A DNA stretch of 64,000 bases, taken from the NCBI GenBank assembly GCA_019400425.1, contig JAFREE010000081.1, forward strand, positions 1 through 64,000, written 5' to 3'. The position numbers and the translations under genes were made by a program. Shown here piece after piece: positions 1 to 9,945 of the stretch. Positions within the stretch are counted from its first letter, which is position 1. Each line of letters begins with the position of its first letter. The DNA comes from Hymenochaete sp. R1. Lineage: Eukaryota > Basidiomycota > Agaricomycetes > Hymenochaetales > Hymenochaetaceae. The notes below the pieces were generated by a model that did not search any database, had not been told where the DNA came from, and was given only the letters and a program-made list of their open reading frames with translations.

Positions 1-76
1 AGAATAATATGACAAAGAAAGAAATAAAGTAAGCGGGTAAGCTTGACTAAGCGTATGAACGGTGTTGAACCGTAAC

Positions 77-715
77 ACTCAGGACAATAAAAGGTCGATC
101 CAGGAGCTCTTTGAGGTCCAACTTTTCGGTCAGGAAGTCCAGATTTGCCATGTCGCTTTCATCTTTCATCTCTGGGAACAAAGCTTCTCGCAAAGTGAAG
201 CGTTCCTCCTCTCTGACTGCACCATAACGTGAGGTGAAATCGTAGAAATCTCCTCCGCTCGACCTTTGCTTAGGAGAAAAAGAAACAAGCGAGACTTGGT
301 CAAAAGGATTCACAGAGGGGTTCTCTTCGTGCAAGTTAGGGTATATACCACCATTGGGTGGAGGGTGTACCCGCATGTAACCTAAAAGCATCTTACGGAA
401 CCCGTCAGTAACAATTTCACTTTTAAGAATGCTTATTTGTCCGACCTGTAGAACATCTGACTTCCCCCTGCCTGCAGGGCCAACGACAGCCCAGTTCTCT
501 CCATCATTAACTGTCCAATTCAAGTTTTTGAAGACTGGCGAGGATCTATTGCTGTCTCCAAAACGAAACACATCCGACTCGGTGATGTGAATGATCGGAC
601 TTGACGAGGCAAAATGACGGCTGGGATTCGTTGCATGCCGAGGACCAAATTTAATTCTTAGTCTTGCCTCATGGTTCAAGCACAGACTTCGACCATAGCT
701 CGTACCTCGAAACAT
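77..715 (-). CDS. ABC-type ATPase, probably mitochondrial (3' part outside window)
   Basis: The gene starts at 715 and its first exon ends near 77 at a GTTACG donor; the rest lies left of the window. A Walker A motif, GPAGRGKS, sits at residues 79-86, preceded by an ABC-typical strand and turn (VFKNLNWTVNDGENWAVVG). The exon stops inside LDRPFIVLS, where this family continues into the ABC signature (LSNGQxRRxRI), so the signature and Walker B should lie just outside. The first 40 residues are rich in Arg, Ser and His and poor in acid, like a mitochondrial presequence. The architecture resembles the soluble tandem-ATPase proteins related to yeast YDR061W. The substrate is unknown. Family assignment to ABC ATPase is strong, location is inference. 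Confidence 0.75.
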
Positions 716-1149
716 TCAGTATGTTGCCAGAGAAGAGAGGACAACCGTGACGAAGTCAGTTCAAATTCGGAATTACTATTAGGTAGAGTCGACACTCTCT
801 TTTCTAACTGTCGATCACCCACTTCTATTTTTAGCTAATGGTCAAACTGATGGTCAAACTTGTGAAATGGGTATAGTTATTGGCGTGTAGTGTCACTGGA
901 CTTGATATTAATACAAAACCAAGTCACAAATTGTTTAGGCTTTGATGATATGACGTTATAAAACCAGCGACGATGAGTGACCTGAGGATGTAAGGAAGGT
1001 TCAGCAGTCTCAACTTCCTACCTCTGAACAAAGTATCACCGAGCATTGTCAGTCAACTGTGACCAGTAGAGACATGCAGCTTAGATGAGGATAGAAGAGT
1101 AAGTCCTACGAGTTCTATAATATAAACGATTGATCAGAGTCTTTTTCTT
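716..1149. other. Intergenic, no gene seen
   Basis: This stretch lies between the start of the ABC ATPase gene and the end of CMC4. It is AT-rich, contains only short chance frames, and ends in a purine/pyrimidine-rich run just after the CMC4 stop. No RNA gene or repeat was recognised. Confidence 0.5.
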
Positions 1150-1477
1150 TTAAAAAGAAAGAGGGAAAGGGGGGGCGGGGAGATGCAGAGGAATCCTTGC
1201 CTGCTGGGGATGGGCCTTGAACCATCGTAAAAGGACTCGTTCGTTCGGACACGCCGTAGAATGCCCATTTCCGGAAGTTTCAGAGTACATTTTGCTACAG
1301 CATTCGTACATCTTCCTTAGTTGCGTATCGCATTTCTCTGGAGTGTACGTATTTCTCTGCATGCAATCCTGGAGCCAGCAAGCTTGGTGGACAAAGTCGG
1401 AACCTCATCAGCAGAGCAAAAACCAAAGTTCTCGATACTTTACCTTCATCTTGACAAGGTGCTTCTTCGTCGGACAT
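1150..1477 (-). CDS. CMC4: Cx9C mitochondrial intermembrane-space protein CMC4
   Basis: Two exons, 1444-1477 and 1150-1382, encode 88 aa. Joining them gives PCQDEACWLQDCMQRNTY followed by EKCDTQLRKMYECC. That is the Cys pattern of CMC4 (human p8MTCP1): an N-terminal PCxxxACxxQxC helix, a Cx9C motif (CDTQLRKMYEC) and a final Cys in ACPNERV before a basic RWFKAH tail. Family members are imported into the mitochondrial intermembrane space and oxidised by the Mia40 relay; their role is linked to respiratory-chain assembly. The intron (1383-1443, 61 nt, GTAAAG...AAG) interrupts an Ala codon inside the first Cys motif, so single-exon gene finding misses it. The C-terminal tail QQARIPLHLPAPPF is longer than in other members I know. 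The gene is divergent from CCT8. Confidence 0.9.
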
Positions 1478-1665
1478 GGTGGTATGGATTCAAGCTTGAA
1501 GTTAGATTCGAAAGCAATCAACCTCCGTCATCGATTCCACACGTCGATCATCCTTAGAATGGAAAAACGCGCTCGCGAATGCGAATTCGGTCAAAACTTG
1601 AGGCGCATGGGCACAGGTCTGCTTGACCAGCTTCACCTTACTTCAGCCCTTTGACACTGTCCACA
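1478..1665. promoter_or_regulatory. Shared divergent promoter CMC4/CCT8
   Basis: Only 188 bp separate the two start codons, so the two genes must share a bidirectional promoter region. No specific factor site was recognised. The position is certain from the two coding models; regulation in common is inference. Confidence 0.5.
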
Positions 1666-3602
1666 ATGTCGCTCAAGGTCCCACAAGCCAACAATGTGCA
1701 ATTGTTCAAAGAGGGGTACAAGGTTTGTGTCATGTACTGCTGGATGCATTCTTTAGCGCGATTGAATGTATCATTTAGCATCTCCAAGGACTAGAAGATG
1801 CTGTCCTTCGAAATATCCAGGCTGTTTCCGAGCTTTCCGACACTGTTAGAACGAGCTTTGGGCCGAATGGTACGTGTCATCTAATACAAGTTGACAAATC
1901 CTTACACAGCTGCCTCTATATCTTAGGGCGCAACAAGCTCATTATCAACCATTTGGGAAAGCTATTTGTGACTTCCGATGCAGCGACAATTATTCGAGAA
2001 CTCGAGGTGGTACACCCAGCCGCAAAACTACTGGTAATGGCTTCTCAGGCTCAAGAAGCGGAGGTGAGTAGTATGAGAAATGTACAGAAGTATGTCGCTC
2101 ATCGCGACTCTTAGATGGGTGACGCAACGAACCTTGTTCTGATCCTTGCAGGAGAGCTACTAAAAGTGTCCGAGCATTTATTGATTATGGGGTTGCACCC
2201 AAGCGAGATTGTCCAAGGATACGAACTGGCAAGCAAGAAGGCATTAGAAGAGCTCGAAAGTGAGTCCTATACCGCTACGTTTTGATAGGAATGCTGCTGA
2301 AGGTTGTAACCTTAGCCTTGTCCTCCTCGTCTCTGGCTTCTCCACTGAACCAGGCGTCTCTTTCAGCCGCCCTAAAACCCTCCATCGCATCAAAGCAATA
2401 CGGCTCAGAGGACACACTGGCCGCGCTTGTAGCAGAAGCTGCACTCACGGTGATGTCGACAAACCCAAAAAACTTCAATGTCGATAATGTTCGTGTGGTC
2501 AAAATCATGGGTGGGAGTTTGGCAGGGAGCAAAGTGATCCGGGGAATGGTGTTTAATCGAGAACCAGAGGGAGTAGTCAAACGCGTGGAAAAAGCGAAGG
2601 TCGCAGTCTTCACATCAGGCCTCGACATCGCACAGACGGAGACCAAGGGCACGGTTCTCCTTCACAACGCCGAAGAAATGCTCAACTTTACAAGTGGCGA
2701 GGAGAAGCAAATGGAAAAGGTGAGCATATAAATCGTGCGAACACTCCAGAAACTCACTCGTGTAATTTTTCGACCAGATCTTCAAAGAGATCGCAGATTC
2801 TGGCGTGAAAGTCATCGTTGCTGGCTCAGGAGTAGGAGAGCTTGCAATGCACTTCCTTGACCGGCTCGGGATTGCTGTGATCAAGATCCTGAGCAAGTTT
2901 GAGCTCCGCCGTCTGTGTAGAGTCGTAAATGCCACCCCACTGGCTCGCATGGGACCCCCAACTCCAGAGGAAGCTGGGTTCGTCGATGTCATGGAGGTGA
3001 CCGAGATAGGCGGAGACCGTGTAACAGTATTCAGACAAGATGAAGGAGGGGAGAAGCCCAGAACAGCAACGATCGTGCTTCGAGGCGCGACTCCTAATTC
3101 GTTGGATGATCTTGAGCGCGCCGTAGATGACGGTGTCTCCGTAATCAAAGCTCTTATTCGCGACCCTCGGCTTGTCCCTGGAGCTGGTGCGACCGAACTC
3201 GAACTGGCCCGGCGAATCGACTCTTACGGAGCTTCCCTTACATCACTAAGCCAACACTCAGTCAAAAGGTTTGCTACTGCGTTGGAGGTGATACCACGTA
3301 CACTTGCTGAAAATGCACTTGGAGGCACGGAAGGTAACGAGGTATTAAGTGCTTTGTGGGCTCGGCATCAGGAGGGGGGCACTTCCATCGGTGTCGATAT
3401 TGAGGGTGACTCTGGTGAGGGTGACGGTACCTTGGACGCCAAAGCTCACGCCATCGTGGACTCGCTCGCTGCAAAATCTTGGGCGATTCGTCAGGCAAGC
3501 GAAGCGGCCGTATCGGTGCTATCTGTGGACAGCATTATCATGAGCAAGCCAGCAGGCGGACCCAAAATTCCTCAGCAGTCTGGTAACTGGGATGAAGATT
3601 AG
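1666..3602 (+). CDS. CCT8: T-complex protein 1 subunit theta (CCT8)
   Basis: Six exons (1666-1722, 1779-1869, 1927-2063, 2115-2259, 2316-2719, 2778-3602) give 552 aa, against 548 in human CCT8. The protein is the theta subunit of the eight-member cytosolic TRiC/CCT chaperonin that folds actin and tubulin. Theta hallmarks are clear: TSFGPNGRNKLIINHLGKLF at the N-terminal nucleotide site, TSDAATIIRELEVVHPAAKL, the subunit-specific FNVDNVRVVKIMGGS, ETKGTVLL, DDGVSVIKAL, RLVPGAGATELELARRI and a PAGGPK tail ending WDED. The usual GDGTN phosphate loop reads GDATN here. Intron 4 needs the acceptor at 2315, since nearer AGs would leave an intron of 29 nt or shift the frame. It lies 188 bp from divergent CMC4. 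Assignment is firm. Confidence 0.97.
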
Positions 3603-3808
3603 ATAGAATCCTTCAATTTTGTATTACAAAAATGTGCATGTGTATCCACCCATATTGTACGAATTATCATTCTGAAGTCTTCGGATTTAAACTTGACAAT
3701 GTGTTGAACGAGCACGTGATGAACATGGAACGCGAACTACGCGAACGCGTTTCGATAATGAGGCGCACTTTCTCCTTTCCCTTTTATTCTTGATCTCCCC
3801 GTGTCACC

Positions 3809-5133
3809 ATGCTGGTCTCTTCTTGCTTGAATCCTTCCCACACATCGTCTACCCACTTTGTTGTCGTTAATTTCGAGAACGAGCGCGTACTTGTTCCTAC
3901 GGACACACACTCGAAGTACTCAGACGTCCTTGACTTCGTCCGAAAAGAATGGAATTTGAACGATTGTCGTATCATACTTGAGGCGAATGACCTCAATATC
4001 TGCTCTGGACAATGGGTCCGCATCCATGAAGCAGCTTGGCCAGGTATCAAGGATGTGGTTGGAAACGTTCATGTCCGATGCAGCGAGCTTCTTATCAAAG
4101 CGAGCAACCAGCCACGTACGTGTTTCGTTTGACACTTATCTCGCTCCTTTACCATCTCACACACGCTTCCGTATTTTTTCAACTTAGCGATCTCTTCCGA
4201 ATTGCTAGCAAAAATCAAGAAAGAGGAAGTTCAAGGATCTGAATCAGCAGATGAAAGTGAAGTCGAGCAACAAGTCAGCGCGTATGTCCGCGACAACCAC
4301 GATTCAGACAATACGTCCGATCGCACGAAGGTACCTCATATGGAGGAGCCCTTACCTATACGGGAACGTGAAAACGCACAAAGTCCTGCTAAAGGAGGTG
4401 CGTTCTAACTTCGTTTTATCACACGCTCTGTCGTGTCCTCATTCTTCATTCGTCTCCAAAGATACGTTAAACCTCTTCGGAGAGGAAGCTGATACGAGGG
4501 GTGTATCAAAATCTAATAACAACGGGCCGGACGCTGTACGAAAACCCATAAATTCTTCATGTAAGCTCCCAAAGTGACCTTTGGTTCCCATGAGAATTAT
4601 TGATGTTTCTTTATGTTCTTCTAGCAAAACTTCCTTCAACCTTGAACAACTCCAAAAAACCACTGACACCTAAACCTATCAACACTACTCGTGTGGAATC
4701 CGAGGAATCAGCGCCTAGATCGATAAGCCCTATCAAAGGAAAACTGGAAACTACGCGAACAGAAAATAGCAAGGCAACTGAGGATACCGACCGTGTTCTC
4801 ATCGTCGTACAAATGGCGGGAGAATATGATGTGGAACCCCGGCCGTTTCGTATTAAGAAAGACTACTCCGTGTACAGTGTCCTTAAGGGTGTGTCGAAAG
4901 TACTTCAATTTGACCATACCAGGTGAGGTTAGTCTTGCAATCAAGCCGAGCCATCCTAATATGAATATAGAGCGAGTCTCCACAGAGTGCTTCGCGAACC
5001 CGACGAAGACGAGGAGGAAGATCCAGCGTCCGTCAAGTGTGATGTGAACGACACCATAAGGGAACTTAACATCAAGGACAGGCAGAAATTTATTGTCACA
5101 GTTGACACAGGCGAGGAGGATAGCGACGAGTAA
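3809..5133 (+). CDS. Unknown protein with two ubiquitin-like (beta-grasp?) segments
   Basis: Five exons (3809-4115, 4188-4397, 4462-4560, 4625-4922, 4971-5133) encode 358 aa; I do not recognise the family. Residues about 14-95 and 262-351 show a similar layout: a hydrophobic strand (HFVVVNF / RVLIVVQM), a turn, a second strand, then an amphipathic helix (YSDVLDFVRKEWNL / YSVYSVLKGVSKVLQF) and later a strand ending the domain (DRQKFIVTVD). That pattern fits ubiquitin-like beta-grasp folds, perhaps duplicated. Between them lies an acidic, Ser/Lys-rich disordered linker (residues about 105-260) with several SP and TP sites. The tail is acidic (GEEDSDE). Exon joints all keep phase. No enzyme motif was found. 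The gene is downstream of CCT8 on the same strand and converges on the F-BAR gene. Confidence 0.6.
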
Positions 5134-5799
5134 TTCAGATATGGACCTTGAGCACCTTATCACTCACCATTACCAACATTCAACATTGCATTGCTATGGA
5201 ACTATCATTGGAAACTCTGTCTAACCCTGTTCATGCACATCTTGCGTATTGTTTCACGGCTGTCTTATGTATTTGATTTTCCAGGAAATAAAGTAACTTC
5301 CAGTTCTTATGTCTCCATCCTCCTTACCCTTTTCCATCCCTCCCGAGCCCTTGATCGAGCTAGTCATTGCAGTCAGCCATTTTGAGAGGATGCCCAGCCC
5401 TTACCGGCACCTGGAACATTTGTGTCGCTGAAAACTTGTGGTGTCGATCGCGTCTTGAACTTGTCTGGATCAGACGGGTCTGGAGAAAGTATTTGAAAGG
5501 TTTCCCATAGTTAAGACGAAGCAAACATTTCAAGAATCAGATAAATATTCAACATCTTATATCAAAATATGCAAGGCAGCACTAGACCGCGCATACAATC
5601 CAATAGCAAATGCAAACATAAACAAGAGGTCAACTGCCGAGCTGAAAGAACTAAAAGAAAGATAACGAAGGTAAGAGTAAGATACATCAGAACATGCCGA
5701 CGCAAACGGGGAGAGGAAAACAGTAAAAAAAAGACATAATTGAGTAAAAATCGTTCAAATGAAGGTCGTGATGAGCAAAAAAAGACTAGAGTAAGCGGT
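5134..5799. other. Convergent 3' regions, no gene seen
   Basis: This spacer lies between two stop codons facing each other. It holds only short chance frames, and should contain both 3' untranslated regions. A run of T-rich then A-rich sequence (5640-5780) is compatible with polyadenylation signals, but none was assigned. Confidence 0.4.
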
Positions 5800-8699
5800 T
5801 TAAAAGAGGCAAACAAAGTTACTCGGGAAGACTTGTCTGCCCGGTATGCGACGAGAATCGTCAAGTAATTCGCCTGTCCACCAACCATCTTCTGGGGTAG
5901 AGGTGACTGCAATGACGTCTCCAGCTTGAAAGTCGAACTCCTCGTCGATCGAGGCTTGATAGTCGTACATCGCTTTGACTAGAAATAGGCCAGGTTATAC
6001 CATGTAATTCAAATTTGAACGTCAAGGCAGGCTTACCGTAGAACAATATGGGTCTACCATTAATGTACTGTCCAGTCGGAGCTCCTGGTGCGCCAGGCGG
6101 CTGGGGCGATGGAGAACGCCTCACCGCGGGTTCTTGGTATCCTGGGTTCTGATAGCCCATTGCATTCGGGTACTGATTGACAGGGCTCTGTCGCATTGCC
6201 ATGGATGGACCACGGCTCAAGCCATTCGGTGCGGGTGTGAAGGCATTTTGTTGAGGTGGCGGTGGCTGACCGTATTGCGGGTATTGTGGCTGAGACGGGG
6301 GCTGCTGGCCATACATGGAAATAGAAGGCTGACGTTGTACACCCATGCCTTGATTGGGTGGCGGGGGAGGAGCTTGGCCGTAAGGCGCTTGCTGATTATA
6401 CTGATTTGGGAAGGGTGGTTGCTGAACAGGCGAAGGTCCTACAGGAGAGGTCATCCCCACGCTGCCACTGCGCTGAGGAGCATGTCCGTATGGGCTACGC
6501 GCGGGCTGAGGTACCTGTTGTTGCTGTTGTTGCCGGTATCTCTCCGCCATGAGATCGTGAGTTACCTGACCTGATGCATCTAACGAGATGCCCAAGTCCG
6601 CTGACTGAGTCGCTGGACTTGGAATCCGATACGGATGAGCACCATTCATCGGCCCACCATTCGATGATCCTGGTGCAGGGCTTGGAGAACGTCCACCCGC
6701 CCCAATACCGGCGAAACCTTCACGACTCTGAGGACGATCAATGATGCTTGCACGCCTGTTAATGTCCTGACCGAGGCTCTGACTTGCCGAATGCGTAGGA
6801 TTATAATTCGGACTAGTCCCCCTACTAATTGAAGGCCTTCTTTCCCCTGGAAGAATGGGAGCGTAATTCGAAACCACTTCCTCAACTGGTAGGGGAGATG
6901 CAGAGCGTTGACTTTGAGGTAGCATATGAGCCGCTGTAGGAGGTCCAGCAGGAGATGTCGGACGTGATGTAGGAGGAGGACCGCCAACTACGAACTCTGC
7001 AGAGTTCCTATAATCCCGATTCGCTGGACGAGCGGATGTTGGGGCCGAAAGAGCAGTGGCGGAAGACCCAGTAGGGCCGGAAGCAGTTGCACTGGGAGCA
7101 GGAGATGCACTTTGAGGGCCTACTGCAGGCCTATTTGAGGAAATGCTGTTCTTACGGATCGACCCTGTATTCGCAGCGCTAACACGAAGTCTCTCCATCT
7201 GCTCCGCTAAGGGGTCATTTTGAGCGCCAACATTCGAGTTGGAACGTGCGGGGCCAGAGCTGGCAGCAGATCCAGGTCCGCTTTGTGGGTCACGATCAGG
7301 ATGGACTTCATACGCATTTCCGCCAATTGAAAGCATAGTCTTTTGCGTTGTGGGATCAGACTGCCCTGACATAGAACCGGGACCAGCCTGCGGTTGAGAA
7401 GGTCCTCGGGTGTGCGATGGTGAAGAAGATTCATTGCGAATGCCGTCGACGGGACTCGAGGAGAGGGCTTGGGCGTCCGACACACTGCTATCACCATTTC
7501 TAAGTCCTTCACCCCCACCCGCACCGAAGCCGGCCATTCCGGAATCGGACGGCTCATCCTCCGGCGGCTGTGCCCTCAACACGTCACTCATTGGCATCTG
7601 CCTGTTGGAAACACGCGGGAAACCTGCGTATCGAGGTGTCTGGCGGGAGTTGGCGGCCATCACTGTCTCCGGATTTGTATAGCTGATGAATTTTGGGGGA
7701 TCGGGTATTTCGTTCCCGGTACCATAATCCCTGACAAAGTTCTCCATGTCGCGCTCGGGCTCGAGTTGCTCAAGCGACAGTCGTATTTTCTCGCAAGACT
7801 ATGTTAAAGTCAGCTGAATGAAAATAACTACAAAGATCGACATGACTCGCCTCGTCATCGGATACGCAAACAGTTGAAACAGCGTTAGCGTACGCCCATA
7901 CGTTGTCCTTCATAAACTCGATTCTCTCCTCTTCCAAATCCTGGGATGCATCGCAAAACAGTTTCCAATCACGTTCCCACTTTTCAACTGTTCCTTGTAA
8001 AGCCTTGACGAAGTTGGCGAAATCACGTTCGTTTGCGGTTACCGTCTGTTTCGCGCGCTCCAGTTTCAGCTGTATCTTGTCCAAATCTTTCCCTTGGACC
8101 AAAGTGGATTGTGCGGTGTACGAGTTAATCCGCATGCAATCTGCTTCGTACTTTTCTCGTGCTTTTGTCACATAACCCTCCTGTGTCTGCTTGTTCTTGA
8201 ACGCCTTTTCGATAGTAGCCTGCGCGTGTTTTTTGAATTGCGCCTGACGCGCAACAAATGCCCCAATCGGACCTTCTAGCTCGGTATGCAGTTGCTGGGC
8301 AAGATTAGCATGCGATATCGCCTGTCTGTCGGTCTCCAGTCGCAGAGTATCGAGAGAGTTTTTGAGTTCCCTAAATCAAGAGTGAGAATGATCAGCCGAG
8401 AAAGTCAGACTAAGGCTCCCCACGCACCCGATTTCATCTTTCCCTAAGACTTGCTTAGCTAGCTTCGATAGTCGCTTCGCATAGTCTTCCTCAATTGCCG
8501 CCCTCTCCTTCCAAAAAGCACGCAGTTCTTCAACAGTACGAGACGCGCCGCGCATGCGGGCGAAGAGCACGTCAACACCTCCATCTGTCGCCCCCCAAAA
8601 CGCATTACAGAAATCGAGCGATCTGTTGGAAAGGTCTGGAGAGTTAACGCGAGCGAATCTTGCTAGTGATGTTGACGACGACTGGCGTCGAGCCTGCAT
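5800..8699 (-). CDS. F-BAR and SH3 domain protein, Cdc15/Hof1/Imp2 type
   Basis: Four exons (8428-8699, 7851-8370, 6037-7798, 5800-5978) encode 910 aa. Residues about 15-270 form an FCH/F-BAR domain (FCNAFWGATDGG, FWKERAAIEEDYAKRLSKLA, KYEADCMRINSY, then DDESCEKIRLSLEQLEPE). The middle is a long Pro/Ser/Gln-rich disordered region with polyQ, expected to be a phosphorylation platform. Residues about 853-908 are an SH3 domain (AMYDYQASIDEEFDFQAGD, GWWTGEL, VFPSNFV). In fungi this order belongs to the contractile-ring scaffold family that bends membrane and recruits septation proteins; Bzz1 differs in having two SH3 domains. The intron after residue 264 appears to start with GC (GAG|GCGAGT), the only choice that keeps DDESCEKIR in phase. 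An in-frame ATG at 8789 exists but adds no domain. Confidence 0.9.
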
Positions 8700-9071
8700 T
8701 GTAGTCAAGTGAGGTGAAACACGGGCAGAGCAGAGCTTGAGATTGAGATTGAGAAGCAACAATCGCAACAGCTGTCGTGAGAACAACATGCCTTTCGGGG
8801 ATATTGCGTCGTTTAAACTTTTACCGAACCTTTCGAAGCGTCATCAAATGCATGTTTTTTTGTCTTGCTTCTCAATTGAACACCATCGAACTTAAGCGTA
8901 AGTGCTTCCGACAGGTACGATTGATTAATGATAGCAAAAAGTACAAGAAAAAACATTGCGAGTCTACCTCTGCATTGAGGGAGAACTTAAACTGAAGTGA
9001 GAAAGTGCAGTACGACATGTATGGGCACATGGCGGACAACTTGATTCCGACAAATGTGAGGTCCAGTATCC
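8700..9071. other. Spacer between zeta-COP stop and F-BAR start
   Basis: This 372-bp gap must hold the F-BAR promoter and the zeta-COP 3' end, as both genes are on the minus strand. Nothing else coding was recognised. Confidence 0.4.
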
Positions 9072-9798
9072 TCATAATTGTTGGATTCTCTGGACGACAT
9101 TTTGGTATGCGGTCTTGAGCGTTTGCTCGTTCAGCATGTTATTGAAATTTATGTCTGTCGGGTCGGGACGCGGTCGACTGACCCTCGAGGCGATTGTGAT
9201 TGAATCGGTCTCCACAACAATGCTGAGTAGTACGCAGGGGTAAGAACTAAATATCAGCCGAAGAGATTTAAAAAGAACGCACCCGTCGTCAATAGTCTCA
9301 TCTAGACAAAGCATCACCGAGTCATAGTTCTCCAATACTGCACGCTTTTCAACTTGATTCTTTAACAGAACGGAGAGAGCATCATGGAAAGAGTTGAGCG
9401 CAAGGGATAGCATAAGCTCGTTCTCTTCGGAGCTACCAATAATGTAGAAGATAAGGTCTGTCGAGTGCTTGTAAATGGCAAGCCGGCCTTCGAAAAGTAT
9501 GATGTCGCCTTGGAATTGAAATGTCAGCAAACATGACTATATGGGAGGAGAGACCACGCACCTCCGGCTTTTCGAGTTTTCTCCCAAAGACCCTTCTCGA
9601 ATGCCTTTTGCTCCTTCTGATTATTTAAACCCTTCGACTCTGCCAGGGGCGAGTTGGCAGGCTTGTAGTACTTGGCGAGGACGCGATGGCCATCGGAGTC
9701 CAGGATGAGGAAAGCGGTGGTCGTGTACAACGTCAAATTCGACTAGATAATAGTAGTCAATACAATCCACCACGCCGCACGTCATCTCACCGCACCAT
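9072..9798 (-). CDS. RET3: Coatomer subunit zeta
   Basis: Four exons (9796-9798, 9562-9742, 9283-9508, 9072-9222) encode 186 aa, close to the usual 180-190. This is the small zeta subunit of the COPI coat, which binds gamma-COP and works in Golgi-to-ER retrograde transport. The longin-type fold is visible: LYTTTAFLILDSDGHRVLAK, EQKAFEKGLWEKT, GDIILFEGRLAIYKH, FYIIGSSEENELML, EKRAVLENYDSVML and ETIDDGIVVETDS. The start is unusual: the frame has no ATG in exon 2, and an upstream ATG followed at once by a GTGCGG donor supplies it, so the first coding exon is only the start codon and the protein begins MSNLTLYTTT. It is divergent from the methyltransferase-like gene. Confidence 0.93.
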
Positions 9799-9945
9799 TA
9801 CGAATGGTTTACAGAGATTGTGTGTTGAAAGTTTGAAGTCAAGGCAGGATAGTGAATGTCGGGCGTCAAGCTTCGACGGCGCGAAGCGTCGATCGCCCTC
9901 TTCCTACCGTTTCTCATCTAGGAACAGTTCTCTCATGCACCACGC
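9799..9945. promoter_or_regulatory. Divergent promoter zeta-COP / CARNMT1-like
   Basis: The two start codons face away from each other with 147 bp between, so the promoters must overlap. No factor site was assigned. Confidence 0.45.

Noticed and set aside
1217..1654. 145-codon open frame on the plus strand
   Set aside because: It is antisense to CMC4 and its promoter, has no recognisable domain, and the Cx9C pattern on the other strand is unmistakable.
2289..2303. Closer acceptors for CCT8 intron 4
   Set aside because: The first leaves an intron of only 29 nt and the second shifts the frame; the acceptor at 2315 gives 56 nt and the right frame.
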